Assembly (NCBI RefSeq): GCF_022701295.1
Contig: NZ_CP033204.1
Coordinates: forward strand, 248,001 to 312,000
Direction of reading: 5' to 3'
Source of the DNA: Sphingopyxis sp. YF1
Lineage (GTDB): Bacteria; Pseudomonadota; Alphaproteobacteria; Sphingomonadales; Sphingomonadaceae
Length of the DNA: 64,000 nucleotides
Below, piece by piece: positions 34,304-46,276 of the stretch. Numbering within the stretch: the first letter of the stretch is position 1; every line of letters starts with the position of its first letter. The position numbers and the translations under genes were made by a program. The notes under the pieces were generated by a model that was not told the origin of the DNA, did no database searches, and saw only the letters and a program-made list of their open reading frames with translations.

Positions 34304-36025
34304 ATGCCCGTCGCGCCCCGCGCGCTGCTGATGGCGATGTTCGCCGCCGCCGACCGGCGCCGGCTGATCGTCGTGCTGACGCTGATGACCCTCGCGGCGC
34401 TTACCGAGGGGGTTGGCATCATGATGCTGGTGCCGATGCTGGCGCTGGTCGGCGGCGAAGGCGCAGGGCTGGGCGGGAGCGGGGGCTTCGGCGGGCTGCT
34501 GACGCGCGTTGCGGGCAGCCTTTCGCTCGGACAGGTGCTGCTGATCTTCCTCGCGCTGCTGGTCGTGCGCGCCGCGGTCAAGCATGCGCAGACGATCCAT
34601 GCGCTCGAGCTTCAGCATGTCGTTGTCGACCGGTTGCGCGAAACGCTCTTCGCCGGGCTGGTGTCGGCCGAGTGGCGCTGGTTGACGGCGCAGCGCGCGT
34701 CGGACCATGCGAGCCTGCTGATCACCGACATCGGACGGATCGGGGGCGCATTCCAGCAGTTACTGACGCTCGCGGCGACGCTGATCACCGTCATCGCCTA
34801 TCTTGCCGCGGCGTTCCTGCTGTCGTGGCAGGTGGCGCTTGTCGCCATGCTCGGCGGCGCGATCATCCTGTTCGGCTTTGCCGGCCACCGCCGCCGCGCG
34901 GTCGCGCTCGGCCGTTCGCTGAGCGGCGCGAACAAGGCGTTGCAGGCTGAAGTGGGCGAGAGCTTCGACGCGATACGCATCACCAAGATGCTGGGCAGCG
35001 AGGCGCGTCAGCGCGCGCGCTTCGCCGCCGTGTTGCAGTCGCTGCGCGTGCGGCAGATCGATTTCGCCGCGAGCGCGAGCCACGGGCGGATCGCTTTGCA
35101 GCTCGCGGGCGGAGCGTTGATGGCAGCGCTCGTCTATGTCGGGCTGGCGTTGCTCGACCTGCCGCTCGCAGCGCTGCTGCCGATCCTGCTCGTCTTTGCG
35201 CGGCTGGTGCCGATGCTGGGGATCATCCAGCAGAGCTGGCATGCTTGGCTGCACGCGGCGCCCGCGATGGCCGAGGCCGACGGGTTGCGGCGCACGGTCG
35301 CGACCGTGGCCGAGGCGCCGGCGCCGGTGGACGCGCTGCCGATCGGCCTCGCGCACGCCGTGACGTTGCGCGGCGTCGGCTTTACCTATGCCGGGCGCGC
35401 CGGTGCGGCGCTGGCGGACATCGACCTCGACCTGCCGGCGCGGACCACGACCGCGATCGTCGGACCCTCGGGCGCGGGCAAGAGCAGCCTTGCCGACATA
35501 TTGATGGGGCTGCTGTCGCCCGACACGGGCACGATGCGCGTCGACGATATGGCGATCGCGGGCGCGACGCGGCAATTGTGGCGGCGTTCGGTTGCCTATG
35601 TGCAGCAGCAGCCCTTTCTGCTGGGCGGCAGCATCCGCGACAATCTGTTGTGGGCGGCGCCTGGCGCCGACGCGGCGGCGCTCCGCGCGGCGCTCGAAAA
35701 GGCGTCGGCCGAGTTCGTCTTTGCGTTGCCGCAGGGGATCGACACTGCGGTGGGTGACCGCGGGCAGCAATTGTCGGGGGGCGAACGGCAGCGCATCGCG
35801 CTTGCGCGCGCGCTGCTCCTGTCGCCCGAGCTGCTCGTGCTCGACGAGCCGACGAGCGCGCTCGACCCCGCGAACGAGGCGGCGATCCGCCGCGCGATCG
35901 CGGGGCTGCACGGCGCGGTGACGCTGGTGATCATCGGCCATCGCCGCACGATGCTCGACCTTGCCGACCAGATTGTGCGGATCGAACATGGGCGGGTCGT
36001 TCCGGCGGCGGAGGCGGCCGAATGA
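34304..36025 (+). CDS. Lasso peptide ABC exporter (D)
   Basis: A 573-residue half-transporter with six membrane helices (residues ~20-300) fused to an ABC ATPase. Walker A is VGPSGAGKSSLAD, the Q-loop is AYVQQQPFLLGGSI, the signature is QLSGGERQRIALARAL and Walker B is LLVLDEPTSALDP. It should export the mature lasso peptide and give immunity. The ATG at 34304 was used; a TTG at 34289, which overlaps the B2 stop and has GAGGTGG upstream, is an alternative adding five residues. The following gene overlaps its stop by 4 bases. Confidence 0.92.
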   Translation: MPVAPRALLMAMFAAADRRRLIVVLTLMTLAALTEGVGIMMLVPMLALVGGEGAGLGGSGGFGGLLTRVAGSLSLGQVLLIFLALLVVRAAVKHAQTIHALELQHVVVDRLRETLFAGLVSAEWRWLTAQRASDHASLLITDIGRIGGAFQQLLTLAATLITVIAYLAAAFLLSWQVALVAMLGGAIILFGFAGHRRRAVALGRSLSGANKALQAEVGESFDAIRITKMLGSEARQRARFAAVLQSLRVRQIDFAASASHGRIALQLAGGALMAALVYVGLALLDLPLAALLPILLVFARLVPMLGIIQQSWHAWLHAAPAMAEADGLRRTVATVAEAPAPVDALPIGLAHAVTLRGVGFTYAGRAGAALADIDLDLPARTTTAIVGPSGAGKSSLADILMGLLSPDTGTMRVDDMAIAGATRQLWRRSVAYVQQQPFLLGGSIRDNLLWAAPGADAAALRAALEKASAEFVFALPQGIDTAVGDRGQQLSGGERQRIALARALLLSPELLVLDEPTSALDPANEAAIRRAIAGLHGAVTLVIIGHRRTMLDLADQIVRIEHGRVVPAAEAAE

Positions 36026-37257
36026 CCGAGCGCGCGGCGCTGGCCCGGCTGCTGCTCGACATGCTTGCCAAGACGCGCACGGTCGATCGCGCCGCCCTCG
36101 CCGCGCTGTCCGATGGTGCGTGGGAAACGATCGCCGACATGGCGAAGCAGCACCGTCTTGCCCCTCTGCTGCACCGCCAGATGGCGGATCGCGGCGCCGA
36201 CTGGCCGGTACCCGCCGACTTGCGGGCGCGCTGGACGCGCGGCTGGCGCGCGGCGAGCGAACGGTCGCTGAGCGTCCAGCAGGCGCTGATCGCGGTCGGC
36301 GGAATCGCCGATCGGGCGGGGCTGCCGTGGGCCGCACTCAAGGGCGCGTGGCTCGCGTGGCAGGCCTATCCGCACCCCGCGATGCGGCCGATGCGCGACA
36401 TCGACCTTTTGCTGAGCGAAGAGGATGCGCTGCGCCTGTTTGCGTTGATGCAGGACGCCGGCGCGGCGGCGGGTCCGGTGTCGCACACCCCGGTCGATTA
36501 TGCGCGCGCGCACCACAAGCATTTGCCGCCGCTGCACTGGGGACCGCGCCATATCGCGTTCGAAATCCACTGGCGCCTGTCGAACCCGGCGCCGGGCGAG
36601 GATCGCGCGGCGGTGGCGGCGACCACCGCCGGACTGCTCGCGCGGCGCATGCGCGCGCGCATGGGGCCGGCCGAGATCGCCTATCTGGACCCCACCGACA
36701 CGCTGCTGCATCTGGTCGTGCACGCGGCCTATGGACGCCAGCCGTTCGATAACGGGCCGCAACTGCTGCCCGACATCGCGGGCGCGGTGCGCGCGGCGAC
36801 GATCGACTGGCCGCGCTTCTGGCGCGTGGCGGACGCGCAGGGCTGGGCGGGCGGCGCGCGGCTGATTTTCGCTTTGACCGCGAAATATATGGGGCCGCTG
36901 GCAGGCGCGGGTGTCGAAGTCGCGCGGGTGCCTGGTGCGCTGATCGCCAAGGCCGAAGCGCTGATGCTGCAGGACATGGACGCGCGCGCCGAGCGCGGCT
37001 TTGCGACGTACATGGCCGAAGCCGACGGGGCCGGCGGCCGCGCCGCGCTGTTGCTGCGGCGCGCCTTTCCGCCGCGTCACATCGTCGCGCATTATGCCGG
37101 GGTGCCGGTGGGCGACTGGCGCGTATGGCCGGCCTATCCGCTGCGCATGGCCGACAATGCCTGGCAATGGCTGCGCCGGCGCGGCGATGCCGGGCTGGAC
37201 GCCGAGGTGGACGACATGCGCGCGATGCGCGCCTGGCTGGGCACCGGGAAGTCCTAG
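36022..37257 (+). CDS. Lasso-cluster nucleotidyltransferase (NTP_transf_5-like)
   Basis: A 411-residue protein of the nucleotidyltransferase family seen next to lasso genes. LPWAALKGAWLAWQAYP and MRPMRDIDLLLSEEDA contain the Lys and the DxD pair of the catalytic site, and FEIHWRLSN supplies a further acidic/His strand. In the pseudomycoidin pathway a related protein adds hexose to the phosphorylated C-terminal residue of the lasso peptide. With the kinase in the same cluster, a follow-on modification of phospho-Ser is plausible. It closes the plus-strand arm; the next gene is convergent with a 4-base overlap. Confidence 0.83.
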   Translation: MTERAALARLLLDMLAKTRTVDRAALAALSDGAWETIADMAKQHRLAPLLHRQMADRGADWPVPADLRARWTRGWRAASERSLSVQQALIAVGGIADRAGLPWAALKGAWLAWQAYPHPAMRPMRDIDLLLSEEDALRLFALMQDAGAAAGPVSHTPVDYARAHHKHLPPLHWGPRHIAFEIHWRLSNPAPGEDRAAVAATTAGLLARRMRARMGPAEIAYLDPTDTLLHLVVHAAYGRQPFDNGPQLLPDIAGAVRAATIDWPRFWRVADAQGWAGGARLIFALTAKYMGPLAGAGVEVARVPGALIAKAEALMLQDMDARAERGFATYMAEADGAGGRAALLLRRAFPPRHIVAHYAGVPVGDWRVWPAYPLRMADNAWQWLRRRGDAGLDAEVDDMRAMRAWLGTGKS

Positions 37258-38246
37258 AACCCGTCGAGGGCGAGCAAAGCGAAGCTCGCGAGCCAGTGTT
37301 CGCCCATACAGTCGCCGGTGACGTGGGGGAGGGCGGCGGCGAGGTGGTGCTGCGCCGCATCCTCGGCGATGGGCGCGGTGGGGTGTGCCGGGCCGAGCGC
37401 GGAGGCGATCGCGCGCCAGCTCCACGCACGGCTGAGGTTGAGGCCGTCGAGATGCGCGATCTTGCCGTCGCTGCGGTCAGAGACCGAGGCGGGGGTGAAG
37501 AGCGTCGCGGGTTGCTGCTGCGCGGCGCGCGGGAGGAAGGCGTCGAACCAGCCGGTGAATTCGCTGCCGAGGACGGCAGCCATCAGATGCGCTTCGGTGA
37601 GCGCCGAGGAGAGGAATTCGTCGCCGCCGGGCTCCCACGCCTGACAGTCGCGATCGTGCCCGAACCAGTCGCGGGCGCGGGTGTCGATCAGCGCGACGAG
37701 ATCGGCGTCGCGGGTTTCGGTCCAGTGGCGTGCGAGGAGGAGCGCGAAGGCGATGTTGAAATGGGTGCCGACGCGCAGCGGGTAGGTGAGCTTGGGCAGG
37801 AAGGCGTGGAAGCGCGCGGCGAAAGCGAGCGCGAGCGGTTCGAGCGCGGCCGCCCATGGCGCGTCGTGACGCTCGGCCTCGGCGTGGAGCGCGAGGAGCC
37901 ACGCCCAGCCATAGGGACGTTCGAAGCCTGCCGCATAGGGACGCGCGAGGAAGGCGAGTTCGCCCGCGACCTTGTCGGGGACGAGCATGGCGTCGGCGCG
38001 CGCGCGGATGTCAGCGGCGACGGGCAGATCGGGGAAGCGGCGCGCGAGGCGGAGGATCTGCCACCAGCCATGGACGCAGCTATGCCAGTCGAAACTGCCG
38101 TGGAAGATCGGGTGATGCTCGCGCGGGGGCTTCGCATCCTCGGGGTCGTTCAGGACGAGGTCCATCTTGTACGGATATTCGCGGCCGAGGTGCGACAGGG
38201 TCGCGGTCGCGAAGCGCGTGGCATGATCGGGGGTGAGCTGGGTCAT
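37254..38246 (-). CDS. DUF2891 protein
   Basis: A 330-residue protein of the DUF2891 family. Landmarks are HPIFHGSFDWHSCVHGWWQI, RPYGWAWLLALHAEA, RVGTHFNIAFALLLA and GDCMGEHWLASFALLAL. The repeated helices and conserved Trp/His residues suggest an alpha/alpha-toroid fold like glycoside-processing enzymes, but activity is not known. It is the last gene of the 5-oxoprolinase operon: its start lies 1 base after the DUF979 stop. It converges with the lasso arm. Confidence 0.85.
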   Translation of the reverse strand: MTQLTPDHATRFATATLSHLGREYPYKMDLVLNDPEDAKPPREHHPIFHGSFDWHSCVHGWWQILRLARRFPDLPVAADIRARADAMLVPDKVAGELAFLARPYAAGFERPYGWAWLLALHAEAERHDAPWAAALEPLALAFAARFHAFLPKLTYPLRVGTHFNIAFALLLARHWTETRDADLVALIDTRARDWFGHDRDCQAWEPGGDEFLSSALTEAHLMAAVLGSEFTGWFDAFLPRAAQQQPATLFTPASVSDRSDGKIAHLDGLNLSRAWSWRAIASALGPAHPTAPIAEDAAQHHLAAALPHVTGDCMGEHWLASFALLALDGF

Positions 38247-38247
38247 G

Positions 38248-39186
38248 TCAGAATGCAAACAGCCAGATGAAGAGGATGTTCACCGCGAGCAGCGGCAGCG
38301 CGGTACCGATCTGCGCGCGGATCACGCCATAGGGGTTTTTGAGTTCGAGCAGCGCTGCGGGGACGAGGTTGAAGTTCGCCGCCATCGGGGTCATCAGCGT
38401 GCCGCAGAAGCCCGCGAGCATGCCGATCGCCGCGACGACCGCGGGATCGCCGTCATATTGCCTGATCAGCAGCGGCAGGCCGACCGCCGCCATCATCACC
38501 GGGAAGGCGGCGAAGGCGTTGCCCATCACCATCGTGAACAGCGCCATGCCGAGCCCGAAGGCGAGCGTCGCGCCGAACAGGCTGCCCGCGGGGATCGCGG
38601 TGCCGATGAGGGTGCCGACGACTTCGCCGACCCCGGCGAGCGCGAACACCGCGCCGAGGCTGGCGAGCATCTGCGGCAGGATCGCCGCCCAGCCGACCGC
38701 GTCGAGGAGGCGGCGCCCCTGCTGGAGCGGGAGCAAAGGCGGGGGCTTCAGCCGCGCCATGCCGACCGCGAGCGCGATGAGGACGCCGATCGCGAGTGAG
38801 ATCAAGGTCGCCTGCTTGGGGTCGGCGAGGCCTGGGACCCATTTGAACAGGAAGGTCCCCGCGAGCGCGGCGGCGGGGATGATCAGCGCGACGAGGAGCA
38901 GGAAGGGACCGTGCTTCGCGGCGCGTTCGGCCTGTGTTTCGGCCGGAACGTCGCCGCCGGGCACGCGCCCGATCTGGCCGGTGCCAGCAATCGCGACGAG
39001 TGCGAGGACGAGCAGGCCGTTGCCGAAGTCGCCGAGATGATTTCCAGCGAGCATCGACAGCGCGAGCAGGCTCCAGAAGGCGGCATTGCCGAAGCGCTTC
39101 GGATTGCTGCGGTCGGCCAGGCCGAGCGCCGCGAAGGCCGCGAAGGTGAGGCCCGCGAGGAAATAGACGAAGCCGAGCGTGATCAT
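38248..39186 (-). CDS. DUF979 family transporter subunit
   Basis: A 312-residue membrane protein with about ten hydrophobic helices and the DUF979 landmarks FVYFLAGLTFAAFA, GFCGTLMTPMAANFN and LVPAALLELKNPYGVIRAQ. DUF979 and DUF969 genes are habitually paired and linked with 5-oxoprolinase or pyroglutamyl peptidase, and are considered a two-part 5-oxoproline transporter. That fits here, because both lie directly downstream of a 5-oxoprolinase. Its ATG at 39186 overlaps the DUF969 stop by 4 bases. Confidence 0.88.
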   Translation of the reverse strand: MITLGFVYFLAGLTFAAFAALGLADRSNPKRFGNAAFWSLLALSMLAGNHLGDFGNGLLVLALVAIAGTGQIGRVPGGDVPAETQAERAAKHGPFLLLVALIIPAAALAGTFLFKWVPGLADPKQATLISLAIGVLIALAVGMARLKPPPLLPLQQGRRLLDAVGWAAILPQMLASLGAVFALAGVGEVVGTLIGTAIPAGSLFGATLAFGLGMALFTMVMGNAFAAFPVMMAAVGLPLLIRQYDGDPAVVAAIGMLAGFCGTLMTPMAANFNLVPAALLELKNPYGVIRAQIGTALPLLAVNILFIWLFAF

Positions 39187-39854
39187 GCGCCCGCCCCCCG
39201 CTTCGCCATCCGCTGTTCGAGGCGCCGGAGGCGGAAGCCGTGGATCACGAAGGCGGCGATCGCGGTCGGGATTGCCCACAGCGAGAAATGCAAGGGCTCG
39301 ATCTGGTACCCATAGCCCTCAAGCACGCCTTTCATCAGCAGGATCGAGCCGATCGCGAGGAAGATATCCTCGCCGAAGAAGAGGCCGATATTGTCGGTCG
39401 CGGCTGCGAAGGCCTTGACCTCCTCGCGCTGGTCGTCGGTGAGCGCGTCGTTTTTCGCTTCGGCGGCCGCCTCCGCCATCGGGGCGACGAGCGGGCGGAC
39501 GGTCTGCGGATGGCCTGCGACCGAGGTGAGGCCGACCGCGGCCATCGCCTGACGGAGCAGCAGGTAGGAGGTGAGCAGGCGGCCGAGCGTCGCGCCCCTC
39601 ATGTGGTCGATCAGGCTGCGCGCATGCTGTTGCAGCCCGTATGCTTCGAGCAGGCCGATGACGGGGAGGACGATCCAGACGATCGAGACATAGCGCGTGT
39701 CGTTGAACGCCTTGCCGAAGGCGGCGATGATCGCGGTGAGGTCGAGTCCGGCGGCAAGCCCGGTGGCGAGCGCCGAGGCCATGATCACGAGCAGCGGATT
39801 GAAGCGGAGCAGGAAGCCCGCGATGATGATGGCGATGCCGATCAGGACGAACAT
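39183..39854 (-). CDS. DUF969 family transporter subunit
   Basis: A 223-residue membrane protein paired with DUF979. The helices include FVLIGIAIIIAGFLLRFNPL and IVWIVLPVIGLLEAYGLQQHA, followed by SVAGHPQTVRPLVAPMAEAAA, the family's conserved stretch. DUF969/DUF979 pairs are assigned to 5-oxoproline uptake by gene linkage. The ATG at 39854 directly precedes the first helix; a TTG at 39923 would add 23 residues without support. It lies 81 bases downstream of the 5-oxoprolinase gene. Confidence 0.87.
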   Translation of the reverse strand: MFVLIGIAIIIAGFLLRFNPLLVIMASALATGLAAGLDLTAIIAAFGKAFNDTRYVSIVWIVLPVIGLLEAYGLQQHARSLIDHMRGATLGRLLTSYLLLRQAMAAVGLTSVAGHPQTVRPLVAPMAEAAAEAKNDALTDDQREEVKAFAAATDNIGLFFGEDIFLAIGSILLMKGVLEGYGYQIEPLHFSLWAIPTAIAAFVIHGFRLRRLEQRMAKRGAGA

Positions 39855-39935
39855 CAGGCGCGCGCTCGCGGTGTCTGCGATAAAATGGGTTCGCACGAAG
39901 ACGCGAACAAAAATTCTTCCCAAACCCGCATCGCT

Positions 39936-43562
<3,627 letters not shown>

Positions 43563-43575
43563 GTCCGGGACGCGG

Positions 43576-45246
43576 TCAGCTCATCGGGCCCTGATCGGGC
43601 CAACGGATGACGATCGTCAGGCGGTTGTCCGACGCTTCGCGCATCCAGCTTCCTTTCAATTGCCGTTCGATCAGCGACCGGATGAAGCGGGTGCCGAAAC
43701 TTTCGTTCGCGACGTCGGGGGCGGCGGCGAGACCGGCCTCGACCCAGCGCAGTTCGACGTCATCGGACTCGCGTGTCCAACGGACTTGGAGATCGCCGGT
43801 GCCGCCGAGCGCACCATATTTTATGCTGTTGGTGACGAATTCGTGGACCGCGAGCGATAGCGCCTGTGCACCTTCGTCGTCGAGACGGACATCGGGGCCG
43901 GTCACTGCCGCGAGTTGATCAGCCGCGAGACCGCCGAGTTCGAGTTCGCGGCGGAGGATCTGCCCGAGATCGACGGTATCGTGCGCGCCGGTGACGAGCA
44001 TCTGCTTTGCGTCCGACAGCGCGCGCATACGCCCGTCGAATTTGGTTTCGAAATCCGCGAGGCTGTCCGATTCGCGCAGCGTGATGCGCGCCAGCGCGCC
44101 GATGCGCGCGAAGGCGTTTTTCATCCTGTGCGCCATTTCGCCCATCATCAGTTCGCGGTCTTCGGCGTGGCGTGCCTGCTCTTCGGCGAGGGCCTGCGCG
44201 GCATCGATCCGCCGCCGCTGCAGCCGGTGGAGTTGCGTCGCGAGTACGGCGAGCGCAATGCCGAAGAGCAGGATGCCAAGCGGGCGGCCGAGCCGGTCGA
44301 TGAAGCGGCCGTAGGAAATGCGAATTGTCCATTGGCGGTCGGCGACGCGGAGCTTTTGTTCGTGGGAATCCCAGCCGATGCGGCCGTGTCGGAATACGAG
44401 CGGCGCCGACGGACCCTGCCCGGCGCGGACCTCGACCCCGTCCATCGTCTTCAACTGTTCGCCTAGCACCGCCGTCATCAGGTCGTGAGTGCGGAAGGGC
44501 GCATAGACGAACGCTTCGATCGGCCGTGCGCCGGGGGCGGTGGCGACGGTCGGCGCATCAGTCGGCGCGTCGGTCGGTGTGGCGGGAGGAACTGATTTGG
44601 AGGCCGCTGGCGGGGGCGTAGCGGCGCGGGCATAGACCGGGACATAGATGAGGAAACCCGGCTGCTTGTGCTGGGCTGCGCGTTCCTGTGCGAGGTGGAC
44701 GATACCGCTCGCGGCCGGACGTCCTGTTTGCCAGGCGCGGCGCATCGCCTCGCGTCGTACCGGTTCGCTGTACATGTCGAAGCCAAGCGCGACGTTGCGG
44801 CGCGGCGTATAGGGTTCGACGAGCACGACGCCGAAGCTGATGGGCTGGTTTGTCGTCGTGGGCCAGATCTGGATGTCGCGGCCGTAGTTGGTGCGCAGCT
44901 GCGCTTCAAGCCCAGCGGGCGCGCCGGCGCGCATCGCCGCGGCGATGCCTACCCCTTCCATGCCCGGCGAATGGACATTGGGCTGGAGCGCGGCGAGATA
45001 GGCGCGGATACCGGGGCCGCTCGCCGCGGTGTCGGACTGGTAGAGGGCGCGGACACCCTCGAGCACGCCGACATGGTCGCGCAGGCGCATGTTGACTTGC
45101 ATCGCGACGCGGCTGGCTTGATCGGCTTCCTGCGCCTGGTTGTAGAAGAAGCTGGCGGCGGCGGCGATCAGCGTTGCGATCAGGATCACCAGCCCAACGA
45201 AGCGGACCAGAAGTCCCATCAACCGATCTGCCAAAGCAGAGCGCAT
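43576..45246 (-). CDS. CHASE-domain sensor histidine kinase (HWE/HisKA_2 type)
   Basis: A 556-residue membrane kinase. One N-terminal helix (LLVRFVGLVILIATLIAAAAS) leads to a ~270-residue periplasmic CHASE domain (GIRAYLAALQPNVHSPGMEGVGIA, VVLVEPYTPRRNVALGFDMYSEP as outlines). A second helix (PLGILLFGIALAVLATQL) leads to the kinase core. The phospho-acceptor motif GEMAHRMKNAFARIGALARI is of HisKA_2/HWE type, and the ATPase has ALSLAVHEFVTNSIKYGAL as N-box. A Pro/Ala/Thr-rich insert (PPAASKSVPPATPTDAPTD) interrupts the sensor region. No response regulator is adjacent, so it is an orphan kinase. AGGAAAACAAG precedes the ATG at 45246. Confidence 0.9.
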   Translation of the reverse strand: MRSALADRLMGLLVRFVGLVILIATLIAAAASFFYNQAQEADQASRVAMQVNMRLRDHVGVLEGVRALYQSDTAASGPGIRAYLAALQPNVHSPGMEGVGIAAAMRAGAPAGLEAQLRTNYGRDIQIWPTTTNQPISFGVVLVEPYTPRRNVALGFDMYSEPVRREAMRRAWQTGRPAASGIVHLAQERAAQHKQPGFLIYVPVYARAATPPPAASKSVPPATPTDAPTDAPTVATAPGARPIEAFVYAPFRTHDLMTAVLGEQLKTMDGVEVRAGQGPSAPLVFRHGRIGWDSHEQKLRVADRQWTIRISYGRFIDRLGRPLGILLFGIALAVLATQLHRLQRRRIDAAQALAEEQARHAEDRELMMGEMAHRMKNAFARIGALARITLRESDSLADFETKFDGRMRALSDAKQMLVTGAHDTVDLGQILRRELELGGLAADQLAAVTGPDVRLDDEGAQALSLAVHEFVTNSIKYGALGGTGDLQVRWTRESDDVELRWVEAGLAAAPDVANESFGTRFIRSLIERQLKGSWMREASDNRLTIVIRWPDQGPMS

Positions 45247-45352
45247 CGTCTTGTTTTCCTGTGATTTAGATGCCGACGGTGGCGCTCCTCCCGCGCGACA
45301 TTCCCACGCGGCGCGGCAGGTGGCAAGCGCAATATGGTGCACGCACGACATC

Positions 45353-45385
45353 AAGCGACGGGTTGCGGATCGCAACCCGTCGCTT
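45353..45385. promoter_or_regulatory. Perfect 33-bp palindrome between divergent genes
   Basis: AAGCGACGGGTTGCG (45353-45367) and its exact complement (45371-45385) flank the trinucleotide GAT. It lies 107 bases before the histidine kinase start and 43 bases before the GST start, so it sits in both promoter regions. It may be a protein-binding operator or a strong RNA hairpin; no U-tract supports a terminator. Confidence 0.6.
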
Positions 45386-45427
45386 AGTGTCGGTCGCGAC
45401 GGCAGTAACTCAGACGGGAGCGGTTAG

Positions 45428-46078
45428 ATGATCATATACGGTTCGGTGGTGTCGCCCTTCGTGCGCAAATTGCTCGGTTATCTGGGTGAGAAGGGGGTTG
45501 CGTTCGAATTGAAGGGCGTCGGTATCGGCGATCCCGACCCCGGCTTCCGGGCGGCTTCGCCGCTCGGCAAGATGCCCGCGATGGATGACGATGGTTTCCG
45601 GCTCGCCGATTCGAGCGCGATCATCCAGTATCTGGAGGCGAAATATCCCGAGCCTGCCCTGATTCCCGCCGACCCGCGGGCGCGCGGGCAGGTGATCTGG
45701 TGGGAGGAGTTTGGCGATACGGTATTCGCGGCGTGCAGCGGCAAGATGTTCTTCAACCGCATCGTCGCCCCGAAATTTCTCGGCCGCGAGGGCGACCTCG
45801 CCGCCGCGACGCTCGCCGAAAGCGAAGAACTGCCGAAGCTACTCGACTATCTGGAAGGCGCGATCCCCGATTCGGGGTATCTGGTCGGCGATCGGCTGAC
45901 GCTTGCCGACCTTGCGGTCGCGTCGCCGCTGATGAATTTCCGCCACTGCGGCGCAGCCGTCGATCCCGCGGAGCACCCCCGGATCGCGGCGTGGAGCACG
46001 GCGATCCTGTCGCGGCCGAGCATGGCGCCGTGGATCGAAAAGGAAGAGCGGATGATGGCGAAGGTGCTGGCCGCCTGA
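45428..46078 (+). CDS. Glutathione S-transferase family protein
   Basis: A 216-residue cytosolic GST. The N-terminal thioredoxin-like half is IIYGSVVSPFVRKLLGYLGEKGVAFEL (in outline), with Ser-Pro-Phe at the catalytic position, then LGKMPAMDDDGFRLADSSAIIQYLE, which has the cis-Pro and the glutathione-binding Asp-Ser. The C-terminal helical half includes YLVGDRLTLADLAVASPL with the conserved N-capping Asp. It would conjugate or reduce an unknown electrophile. A 33-bp palindrome lies 43 bases upstream. Confidence 0.9.
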   Translation: MIIYGSVVSPFVRKLLGYLGEKGVAFELKGVGIGDPDPGFRAASPLGKMPAMDDDGFRLADSSAIIQYLEAKYPEPALIPADPRARGQVIWWEEFGDTVFAACSGKMFFNRIVAPKFLGREGDLAAATLAESEELPKLLDYLEGAIPDSGYLVGDRLTLADLAVASPLMNFRHCGAAVDPAEHPRIAAWSTAILSRPSMAPWIEKEERMMAKVLAA

Positions 46079-46082
46079 CGCG

Positions 46083-46259
46083 ATGCGGACGCGGGCGAGC
46101 ATCTGTGCGCGCAAGGCACGCTACGCGACGGCGGAGGAAGCAGTGGTCGCGGCGCAGCGGAGCGGGCTGGTGCTGCGGCCCTATCGCTGCGACCGTTGTC
46201 GTCGCTTTCACCTGACCAGCCGGACCAGGGGCAAGTGGACGCCGAAGACGGCGGAGTGA
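46083..46259 (+). CDS. Small Cys/His zinc-ribbon-like protein (58 aa)
   Basis: A 58-residue basic protein five bases after the GST stop. Cysteines at 8, 36 and 39 and His43 (ASICARKARY ... YRCDRCRRFHLTSR) form a likely zinc-binding site. Short proteins of this form (a Cys followed by KxxY, then CxxC-x-x-x-H-LTS) recur in sphingomonads and are annotated as hypothetical. The spacing suggests co-transcription with the GST gene. It may bind RNA or DNA. Confidence 0.75.
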   Translation: MRTRASICARKARYATAEEAVVAAQRSGLVLRPYRCDRCRRFHLTSRTRGKWTPKTAE

Positions 46260-46276
46260 TCCGGCGCCTGTCGTGG

